A stretch of 49,066 bases of DNA from Candidatus Anammoxibacter sp. (lineage in GTDB: Bacteria; Planctomycetota; Brocadiia; Brocadiales; Anammoxibacteraceae), in assembly GCA_021777105.1 (NCBI GenBank), contig JAIQZQ010000001.1, positions 1-49,066 of the forward strand. The letters are read 5' to 3'. A program made the position numbers and the translations under genes. Of this stretch, positions 27,902 to 34,599 are shown piece after piece (positions within the stretch are counted from its first letter, which is position 1; every line of letters begins with the position of its first letter). Under the pieces are notes generated by a model that made no database searches, was not told the origin of the DNA, and saw only the letters and a list, made by a program, of their open reading frames with translations.

Positions 27902-28855
27902 TTAAATCCAGGGGCTGTCTATAGTTTTAAATAAGTCGTTATACTCTTTTTCAGTTTTTGTGGCTTTAAAATAAATTTTAGAATTTTCAATTGCTATCGA
28001 CAAGAACGGTGCAACTTTTTCAAGGAGACCAAGATGTTTTTTATTAAAACAATCAACCGGTTTTGCCGAAAAAGTTATGCAACCTATTATCTTATCTTTC
28101 ATTGTCAAAGGATAAGCCATTCTTGACCTAAGGCCGTCCTTTGCAAATATTTTATTTGTTTCTAAATCATCTTCAGCCGTGTCATGAACTATAAAGGGCT
28201 TTTTTGTCAGAAGCACCTTTTCAAAAATACTTCCTACCATTGCATGACTGCTTTTTTCTTTAAACTTGTCAAAAACAGAGCCCTTTTTAAGGCCTTTTGT
28301 CATAACTGCGAAGTCAACAACCCCGCCACCCTCTTTAACACCCTCTTTTAACAAAATACTTACGCGTTCCCAGAAAATCATCCGGTGCAGTTCTTCGCAA
28401 ATATTTTTATAAACTTCCTTCATGTACAGATTGGATATAATGATTTTGCTGACATTTGTCACAATATCACGTTCCAACTCTTCACTGCTGTTTTTGTCTC
28501 GAATTGTTCCGTCTATTCTTACCGCGGAACCACTCGAATCTTCAACAAGAGCCCCGATAACTCCAACAAGAGACTCAATTCCATCATTTCTTTTACAAAC
28601 AATATCAAATTCAGAGCCGGTATTTTTCTTTTGCAACACATTGTTAATTAATTCAGAGACTGAATCATGGTTAACAAAAACATCTTTAAACTTTCTTCCG
28701 ACTACATCATCAGGGGAATCAAAACCAAACAGTTTTGTCCCAAATTCATTTATAAAAGTTATATTTCCATCAACAACAGGATCAGTTTGAAATATTCCTA
28801 TTTGCAAAGACTGATCTATTGTTTTTTCTCTATTGTCCGGTTTTGTTAAACTCAA
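27902..28855 (-). CDS. PAS-GAF sensor-like protein within the nuo operon
   Basis: 317 residues with a PAS domain (about 12-125: FINEFGTKLFGFDSPDDVVG, then GTIRDKNSSEELERDI) and a GAF domain (about 135-300: RMIFWERVSILLK, PFIVHDTAEDDLETN, GLRSRMAYPLTMKDKIIGC). There are no kinase, cyclase, EAL/GGDEF, HTH or membrane segments, so it is a sensor without an output domain. The start is TTG at 28855 with no clear Shine-Dalgarno. Its stop overlaps the nuoG ribosome site, so it is co-translated with nuoG. I know of no standard complex I gene here. It may sense redox state or a small ligand and act on NuoF, NuoG or a partner kinase; this is inference. Confidence 0.85.
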   Translation of the reverse strand: MSLTKPDNREKTIDQSLQIGIFQTDPVVDGNITFINEFGTKLFGFDSPDDVVGRKFKDVFVNHDSVSELINNVLQKKNTGSEFDIVCKRNDGIESLVGVIGALVEDSSGSAVRIDGTIRDKNSSEELERDIVTNVSKIIISNLYMKEVYKNICEELHRMIFWERVSILLKEGVKEGGGVVDFAVMTKGLKKGSVFDKFKEKSSHAMVGSIFEKVLLTKKPFIVHDTAEDDLETNKIFAKDGLRSRMAYPLTMKDKIIGCITFSAKPVDCFNKKHLGLLEKVAPFLSIAIENSKIYFKATKTEKEYNDLFKTIDSPWI

Positions 28856-28941
28856 TATAAAACCACGCTAAAAAAGATAAAAATCACAAGAGTAATACAA
28901 CCTAAATTGGTTATAATCTTTTTGCGGCAAAACTTTCAGTT

Positions 28942-30735
28942 TTATTTGATTGCCATAAACTGACACTTCGTATAACAAGAACCACACTGAATACATTTAT
29001 CTTTATTAAGATAAGAGACCTGTTTCTTTTCCCACTCAATCGCCCCGGTTGGACACCCTTTAAAACAAGCTCCGCACTTAGTGCATTTATCAGTATTTAC
29101 TTCATATTTTCTTAATGGTATGCATGCCGCCGTTGAGCAAACGTGATCATATATATGCGCGTCATATTCATCTCTAAAGTATCTGATTGTTGACAATACA
29201 GGCTGAGGAGCCGACGAACCCAAGCCACATAGGGACATACGACCAATCTCTTCGCCTAATTCTTCCAACAACTCAACATCGCCTTCTTTGCCTTTGCCTT
29301 TTGTAATATTGTCAAGAATTTCCAACATCACTGTTGTGCCGACTCTGCAAGGTATACATTTGCCGCAAGATTCATTTGCGCAAAAATTTATGAAGAACTT
29401 TGACAATTCAACCATGCATGTAGCCTCGTCAATAACAACAAGACTTCCCGATCCCATCATAGCCCCTGCTTCATCCAAAGACTCAAAGTCAATCGGCAGA
29501 TCAAGACAAGATTCCGGCAAACAACCGCCTGACGGGCCGCCAATTTGCACAGCTTTAAACTTCTTCCTTTTTGGTATACCGCCGCCGATATCAAAAACAA
29601 CTTCTCTGATTGTTGTCCCCATTGGCACTTCAATCAAACCTGTATTTTTAATCTTGCCGGCAAGGGCAAAAATCTTTGTGCCTTTGCTCTTTTCAGTGCC
29701 GATTCCCTTATACCATTCGGCTCCTTTATTAATAATCGAAGCAACATTTCCAAACGTTTCAACATTATTCAAACAGCTTGGCTTATCCCATAAACCGGCC
29801 TCAACTGATTGCGGAGGTCTTGTTCGGGGCATGCCGCGTTTGCCTTCAATTGAGTATTGCAACGCAGTTGATTCGCCGCATACAAAAGCACCCGCGCCCT
29901 CTTTTATTTTTATATGAAGGCTATAACCAGAGCCAAAAATATTATCGCCTAAAAAACCTCTTTCAATAGCTTGCGGTATGGCAATGTTTAATCTTTTTAT
30001 AGCCAATGGATACTCGGCGCGGCAGTAAATGTAGCCGTCGGTCGCGTTCATTGAATATCCGGCGATAGCCATGCCTTCAAGCACGCTGTGCGGATCGCCT
30101 TCAAGAAGACTTCTATCCATAAACGCGCCGGGGTCTCCCTCGTCTGCGTTGCATAGAATAAACTTTTGATCAGCGTCATACTTAGCGCAAGAGCCCCATT
30201 TCCAGCCAGTGTCAAAACCACCGCCGCCTCGTCCGCGCAAGCCTGAATCTTCAACCAGAGCCACAACACCCTCCGGCGTCATCTCTTTAACAACTTTTTC
30301 AAGAGCTTTGTAACCGCCGCGAGCAATGTATTCATCAATACTTTCAGGGTCAATTTCTCCGCAATTTCCAAGAACCAAACGTTGCTGAGGAGCGTTAAAA
30401 TCGCGATAATCGTCTTTTGTCAACCACTTATCAACCGGTTTGTTATTAGCTAAATGCTGTTCAACAATTTCCGGCACCATTTCAGCGGTTACCCTTTGAT
30501 ATGTAAGCTTAGAACCATCAGGAGCGACAATATCAACCAATACATCTTTAGCACAGTTACCCCTGCACCCCGTTCTAAGGGTTCCACATTTTTTTTTGCC
30601 GGCCGTAGCGTCAAGATTATGTTTTTTAATCTCCTCGTCAAAGGCGTCAAACACCTCGAAACCGCCCGCGGCAATTCCGCCGGTGCCTAAACAAACCGCT
30701 ACTACCGTTTTATTATTGTTATTCTGCGTATTCAT
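28942..30735 (-). CDS. nuoF: NADH-quinone oxidoreductase subunit F, HydB-like with extra ferredoxin domains
   Basis: A 597-residue flavoprotein with an FMN/NADH site (LRGRGGGGFDTGWKWG, CNADEGDPGAFMDR) and the N3 cluster motif ESCGKCIPCRVG. It is longer than a plain NuoF (about 430). It has an N-terminal thioredoxin-like domain (about 10-100) and a C-terminal pair of 4Fe-4S motifs (CTKCGACFKGCP, CIQCGSCYTKC), the architecture of HydB of bifurcating hydrogenases. In the N-terminal domain Cys16 is followed by Gly21 where a second Cys is expected, while Cys58 and Cys62 are kept. ATG 30735 is chosen with AAGGAA upstream. It overlaps the end of nuoE. Confidence 0.94.
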   Translation of the reverse strand: MNTQNNNNKTVVAVCLGTGGIAAGGFEVFDAFDEEIKKHNLDATAGKKKCGTLRTGCRGNCAKDVLVDIVAPDGSKLTYQRVTAEMVPEIVEQHLANNKPVDKWLTKDDYRDFNAPQQRLVLGNCGEIDPESIDEYIARGGYKALEKVVKEMTPEGVVALVEDSGLRGRGGGGFDTGWKWGSCAKYDADQKFILCNADEGDPGAFMDRSLLEGDPHSVLEGMAIAGYSMNATDGYIYCRAEYPLAIKRLNIAIPQAIERGFLGDNIFGSGYSLHIKIKEGAGAFVCGESTALQYSIEGKRGMPRTRPPQSVEAGLWDKPSCLNNVETFGNVASIINKGAEWYKGIGTEKSKGTKIFALAGKIKNTGLIEVPMGTTIREVVFDIGGGIPKRKKFKAVQIGGPSGGCLPESCLDLPIDFESLDEAGAMMGSGSLVVIDEATCMVELSKFFINFCANESCGKCIPCRVGTTVMLEILDNITKGKGKEGDVELLEELGEEIGRMSLCGLGSSAPQPVLSTIRYFRDEYDAHIYDHVCSTAACIPLRKYEVNTDKCTKCGACFKGCPTGAIEWEKKQVSYLNKDKCIQCGSCYTKCQFMAIK

Positions 30736-31198
30736 CAAGAATTCCTTCAGTCTTGCTTACCGTTAATTCTCCAAATACCTTGCCGTCCACCGTCATAACC
30801 GGCGCCATAGCGCAAGCTCCAAGGCAAGCAACCTCTTCAAACGTGTACAACCCGTCTTCGGTTGTCTGTTTATGCGCCACCTGATGACGCTCAACAAGCT
30901 TATCCATAATATCATCAGCGCCTTTAACATGGCAAGCCGTGCCTTGGCAAAGCCTTAAAATATGTTTTCCAGGAGGGGTTAGATAAAACTGGGCGTAAAA
31001 AGTAACAACACCGTGTATCTGGCTCATTGAGACATTTTGCCTTTCAGAAACCAATTCCAAAGCATCATTTGGAAGGTATTTATAAACAGTTTGTATCTTT
31101 TGCAAAATAGGCATTAAAGCCCCTTTTACACCCTCATAAGCGTCTAAAATTTCAATCGCTTTAGACACATCAACTTTTTCTTCTTCAGTAATTTCCAA
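30719..31198 (-). CDS. nuoE: NADH-quinone oxidoreductase subunit E
   Basis: A 159-residue thioredoxin-like 2Fe-2S protein with the four ligands Cys84, Cys89 (LCQGTACH) and Cys125, Cys129 (CLGACAMAP), cluster N1a. It forms the NADH-oxidising module with NuoF. The start is TTG at 31198, supported by GGAGAG six bases upstream. The 3' end overlaps nuoF by about 17 bases. Confidence 0.96.
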   Translation of the reverse strand: MEITEEEKVDVSKAIEILDAYEGVKGALMPILQKIQTVYKYLPNDALELVSERQNVSMSQIHGVVTFYAQFYLTPPGKHILRLCQGTACHVKGADDIMDKLVERHQVAHKQTTEDGLYTFEEVACLGACAMAPVMTVDGKVFGELTVSKTEGILDEYAE

Positions 31199-31274
31199 AA
31201 TTTACTCTCCAAACTATTGGATTTTTAATTTTGACACATATTTAAGACTTAATATTTTAACAAGCTATATAAAC

Positions 31275-32447
31275 TTATCTGTCAATTTCACCTAAAACAA
31301 TGTCAAGACTTCCTATTATAGCGACAACATCAGCAAGCAATTGACCCTCGACCATTTTTGTAAACGCTTTCATGTTTACAAAGGAAGGCGGCCTTATTCT
31401 AAAACGAGCCGGTTTGTCCGATCCGTCACTTACCAAATAATAGCCAAGCTCGCCTTTTGGAGCTTCAATGCTTAAATAAACTTCGCCTTCCGGAGGACAA
31501 ATGCCTTCGGTTATAATCTTAAAGTGGTAAATAAGAGCTTCCATATTTTCCCGAACATCCTGCTTATCGGGCAATATACACTCTTTACTTTTTGTCTTTA
31601 TCTCGCCTTCAGGCAATTTGTCCAAGACCTGCCTGCAAATTTCATTGCTTTGCCTAAGCTCTTCTATCCTTACCAAATACCTATCATACACGTCGCCGTT
31701 ATGAAAAACCGGAACCTTAAAATCAAAATCATTATATGCCGAATATGGCTCAGATTTCCTAACATCCCAATTTACGCCGGATCCTCTTATACTTGGCCCG
31801 CTTAAACCCATAGCAACAGCGTCTTCTTTAGAAATAACACCAACGTTTTTTGTTCTATTAATCCAAATCTGGTTTTTTGTAAGCAAGTTTTCATATGTGT
31901 CCATAAATCCCGGGAACTTATCAATGAAGTCACGCGCCTTTTCAACAAAACCGGCCGGTAAATCAGCCGCAAGTCCCCCAATTCTTACATAGGTAACATT
32001 CATTCTCGCGCCTGCAACCATCTCAAAGAGGTCATACAGAGATTCTCTTTCTCTAAACGCATAAAAGTAGACCGTCATCGCTCCTATATCAAGGGCATGT
32101 GTTGCAAGCCAAAGCAAATGCGAAGATATCCTTGTAAGCTCAGTCATCAACACTCTTATATATTGAGCGCGCTGAGGAATTTCAACATCCAGCAGTTTTT
32201 CAACCGCAAGGACATACCCCAGGTTATTTGACATTGGAGCCAAATAATCAAGCCTATCCGTCAATGGTATACATTGGTTGTATGTTTTGTATTCGCAAAG
32301 TTTTTCAACTCCGCGATGAAGATACCCTATATCCGGAGTACACTTAACAACCGTCTCTCCATCAAGCTCAATAATCAGCCTAAGCACTCCATGAGTACTA
32401 GGATGAGAAGGGCCCATATTTATTGTCATTAATTCTGTATCTGGCAT
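31275..32447 (-). CDS. nuoD: NADH-quinone oxidoreductase subunit D
   Basis: A 390-residue hydrogenase-like 49-kDa subunit that forms the quinone pocket with B. It opens with the canonical INMGPSHPSTHGVLRL and has RGVEKLCEYKTYNQCIPLTD, and it lacks nickel-binding cysteines as expected. ATG at 32447 lies one base after the nuoC stop. A TTG at 32456 that overlaps nuoC is an alternative with an AAGGA site very close. The C-terminus ends in IVLGEIDR, normal for the family. Confidence 0.96.
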   Translation of the reverse strand: MPDTELMTINMGPSHPSTHGVLRLIIELDGETVVKCTPDIGYLHRGVEKLCEYKTYNQCIPLTDRLDYLAPMSNNLGYVLAVEKLLDVEIPQRAQYIRVLMTELTRISSHLLWLATHALDIGAMTVYFYAFRERESLYDLFEMVAGARMNVTYVRIGGLAADLPAGFVEKARDFIDKFPGFMDTYENLLTKNQIWINRTKNVGVISKEDAVAMGLSGPSIRGSGVNWDVRKSEPYSAYNDFDFKVPVFHNGDVYDRYLVRIEELRQSNEICRQVLDKLPEGEIKTKSKECILPDKQDVRENMEALIYHFKIITEGICPPEGEVYLSIEAPKGELGYYLVSDGSDKPARFRIRPPSFVNMKAFTKMVEGQLLADVVAIIGSLDIVLGEIDR

Positions 32448-32448
32448 A

Positions 32449-32955
32449 TTAATCAAAATCCTTGCGGAATATTTCTCTTAAATTTTCCGGCTGCCTTTTA
32501 TTTATTGGATAATCTTTTCTAAGCGGGTAACCAACAAAACCTTCAGGAGTCAATATCCTTCTCAAATCAGGATGTCCATCAAATTTAACCCCTAGCATAT
32601 CAAACACTTCGCGTTCCATCCAATCCGCAGCCGGCCACACATTAATAACCGTGGCAAGCGAAGGAGTTTCGGAATCTTCAACCGCAACCTTTAAACGCAC
32701 CCTATGGTTAAGAGGCAAAGAGTAGAGGTGGTAAACTATTTCATACGTGTTGTTAACGGCAAGCTTGTCAACCCCGCACAAATCTGAAAGATAATCAAAC
32801 TTGAGAGAGCCGTCGTCCCTGCAAAACGCGCAGACATCAACAATCGCTTCCTTTTTCACGCAAATTGTAGTCTCGTCGCGAAAAACTGCCGACCCGATAA
32901 CCATATCCGGAAATTTTTCCGTTATTTTATCAACAAATATATTATTCTCGCTCAT
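32449..32955 (-). CDS. nuoC: NADH-quinone oxidoreductase subunit C
   Basis: A 168-residue 30-kDa subunit, separate rather than fused to D. The family motif is WPAADWMEREVFDMLGVKFDG, shown here in its parts WMEREVFDMLG and HPDLRRILTPEGFVGYPLRK. ATG at 32955 lies 5 bases after the nuoB stop. Confidence 0.96.
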   Translation of the reverse strand: MSENNIFVDKITEKFPDMVIGSAVFRDETTICVKKEAIVDVCAFCRDDGSLKFDYLSDLCGVDKLAVNNTYEIVYHLYSLPLNHRVRLKVAVEDSETPSLATVINVWPAADWMEREVFDMLGVKFDGHPDLRRILTPEGFVGYPLRKDYPINKRQPENLREIFRKDFD

Positions 32956-32960
32956 TTATA

Positions 32961-33437
32961 TTATTCCGCTAACACGGTTTCCGTCTTAATTTTTTTCTGC
33001 AATTCCATAATCGCCTGAATTAAAGTCTCCGGTCTTGGAGGACAGCCGGGTACGTAAACATCAACCGGCACAATCTGATCCACATTCTGCACAACGCTGT
33101 ATGTATCGAATATTCCGCCTGATGAAGCGCAAGCTCCCATTGAAATAACCCATTTTGGCTCAGGCATCTGGTCAAATATTTTTCTGCAAACCGGCGCCAT
33201 CTTATAAGTAAGAGTGCCGGCCACAATCATAACATCAGATTGACGTGGTGAAAACCTGAACACTTCGGCTCCAAACCTTGATAAATCATATCGAGGTGCA
33301 ACCGCCGCCATCATTTCAATAGCGCAGCACGCCAAACCAAAAGGCATAGGCCAAAGTGAATTTCCCCGAGCCCAGTTAACCACGGCGTCCAACGTAGTTG
33401 TTAAAATATTATCGCCTAACTTACCTTCTATTCCCAT
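32961..33437 (-). CDS. nuoB: NADH-quinone oxidoreductase subunit B
   Basis: A 158-residue PSST subunit carrying cluster N2. The tandem cysteines Cys37 and Cys38 (LACCAIEMM) with Cys103 (GACASSG) and Cys132 (PGCPP) bind the cluster. ATG at 33437 is chosen because a GAGGGGGG ribosome site lies just upstream; a GTG at 33458 would lie before that site. The ATG overlaps the nuoA stop by 10 bases, which indicates coupled translation. Confidence 0.97.
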   Translation of the reverse strand: MGIEGKLGDNILTTTLDAVVNWARGNSLWPMPFGLACCAIEMMAAVAPRYDLSRFGAEVFRFSPRQSDVMIVAGTLTYKMAPVCRKIFDQMPEPKWVISMGACASSGGIFDTYSVVQNVDQIVPVDVYVPGCPPRPETLIQAIMELQKKIKTETVLAE

Positions 33438-33784
33438 TCGAACGCCCCCCTCTTCCACACATAGATATAGCAGAATACAAGTATAGCAATGAAAACACCC
33501 ATTTCAATAAGGCCGAACATTTTAAGGGATTTAAAAATCACAGCCCAAGGGTATAAGAAAACTAATTCAATATCAAAAACAACAAAGATCATTGCGATGA
33601 TATAAAATTTAATTGGAAACCTTTGCCTTGCGGATCCGATCGGCTCAACACCACATTCATATGGCGACAACTTTTCAGCGTGAGGTTTCTGCTTGCCTAT
33701 CAGCATCGACATTATAACCGTGCCGGCGGCAAACAGCGCCGCAATTACAAAAAGGACAAAAATTGGGAAATAATTTAGTAACAT
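33428..33784 (-). CDS. nuoA: NADH-quinone oxidoreductase subunit A
   Basis: A 118-residue, three-helix membrane subunit and the first gene of the operon. The family motif is [21 protein letters not shown], seen here as YECGVEP and [18 protein letters not shown]. The conserved Cys and Glu of the quinone-site loop are kept. The leader to the proposed promoter is about 78 bases. Confidence 0.96.
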   Translation of the reverse strand: MLLNYFPIFVLFVIAALFAAGTVIMSMLIGKQKPHAEKLSPYECGVEPIGSARQRFPIKFYIIAMIFVVFDIELVFLYPWAVIFKSLKMFGLIEMGVFIAILVFCYIYVWKRGAFEWE

Positions 33785-33868
33785 ATCAATTTGCTCACAA
33801 TGATTTTGAATTTAAGATCTAAACTGAAAATAAGATCAAAATTTATATTCGAAATAATAAAGACGACG

Positions 33869-33897
33869 ATTCTACATTTGAATTGTGAAATTGTAAA
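33869..33897 (-). promoter_or_regulatory. Putative promoter of the nuo operon
   Basis: TTTACA (33897 to 33892), a 17-base spacer and TAGAAT (33874 to 33869) on the minus strand, five of six consensus bases in each box. It lies about 85 bases upstream of nuoA and is the best promoter in the gap. The rest of the 33785-34224 gap is AT-rich and holds the 44-bp duplication described separately. Two tandem copies of AAAAGGCTATG lie near 34013-34034. Confidence 0.6.
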
Positions 33898-34075
33898 GAA
33901 TTTTTTATTAAAAATTTTCCAAATACCCTTGCTTAAATTTTAGCTAAATGTCTATGAGAAAAAAGATTGAATAAGGTTTTGTAATGGATAAAATTTTAAA
34001 AAAAATTAAAAAAAAGGCTATGAAAAGGCTATGAAAATGAAATTTCAGACATTGAAATTATTGTTTTTTACGCTT

Positions 34076-34163
34076 GTTTTCGCCCCAATTTGCAAAAGGT
34101 TTAATATAAAACATGATTAGTTTTCGCCCCAATATGAAAAAGGTTTGACATAAAACATGATTT
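34076..34163 (+). repeat. 44-bp tandem duplication
   Basis: Copy 1 is 34076-34119 and copy 2 is 34120-34163. Each starts GTTTTCGCCCCAAT and ends ACATGATT, with about five differences. Copy 2 carries TTGACA where copy 1 has TTAATA, so only copy 2 provides a good -35 box for the downstream tRNAs. The duplication is a recent direct repeat in a promoter region. Confidence 0.85.
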
Positions 34164-34172
34164 GTATATAAT
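34145..34172 (+). promoter_or_regulatory. Promoter of the tRNA-Cys/tRNA-Leu transcript
   Basis: TTGACA (34145-34150), a 16-base spacer and TATAAT (34167-34172): both boxes are perfect consensus. It lies 53 bases before the tRNA-Cys 5' end. Confidence 0.75.
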
Positions 34173-34224
34173 CTTTAATTCCAGTGGAATTTTAGCAGGG
34201 TTACATTCATATCTATTAATTTAA

Positions 34225-34300
34225 GGCGGCATGGCCAAGTGGACTAAGGCAGCGGATTGCAAATCCGTTATCCCGGGTTCGAATCCCGGTGCCGCCTCCA
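34225..34300 (+). tRNA. tRNA-Cys (GCA), CCA encoded
   Basis: A complete cloverleaf: acceptor stem GGCGGCA with TGCCGCC, anticodon stem GCGGA/TCCGT with loop TTGCAAA (anticodon GCA), T-arm CGGGTTCGAATCCCG, discriminator T and encoded CCA at 34298-34300. Confidence 0.97.
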
Positions 34301-34343
34301 TTCTCAAAGTATCAAACAAAAGCATTCTTCGATGTAATCTAAT

Positions 34344-34427
34344 GGGCGAGTGGTGGAATGGCAGACACGAGGGACTTAAAATCCCTTGGGCGATAAGCTC
34401 GTGAGGGTTCGACTCCCTCCTTGCCCA
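34344..34427 (+). tRNA. tRNA-Leu (TAA), CCA not encoded
   Basis: Acceptor stem GGGCGAG with CTTGCCC, anticodon loop CTTAAAA (anticodon TAA), the long variable arm expected of tRNA-Leu (TTGGGCGATAAGCTCGT) and T-arm GAGGGTTCGACTCCCTC. The discriminator is A at 34427, followed by TTTTT. CCA must be added enzymatically, unlike in the neighbouring tRNA-Cys. The T-run suggests the transcript ends here. Confidence 0.97.
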
Positions 34428-34599
34428 TTTTTGTAAAAACCTTGCCTTTTCCCCACGCCGGGACTTTTTAATCACTTGACAGCTTTTCAGGTTTTTGATT
34501 TAATTGGTCCTTTTATCAAAAGTTTAGCGCTTTTTTTGATATTTTTTAGCTTAAAATCAAGATTTTTATGCGTTTTTCTAATTTCACTTAAATACTATT

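Noticed and set aside
28942..30735. Subunit of an electron-bifurcating [FeFe] hydrogenase
   Set aside because: No hydrogenase catalytic gene with H-cluster motifs is in the operon, and the gene order is that of complex I.
34221..34475. Open frame on the minus strand over the two tRNA genes, with SNPHELIAQG- and PGFEPGITDLQSAALVHLA-like text
   Set aside because: This is the well-known false frame produced by the reverse strand of tRNA genes; both tRNAs fold perfectly.
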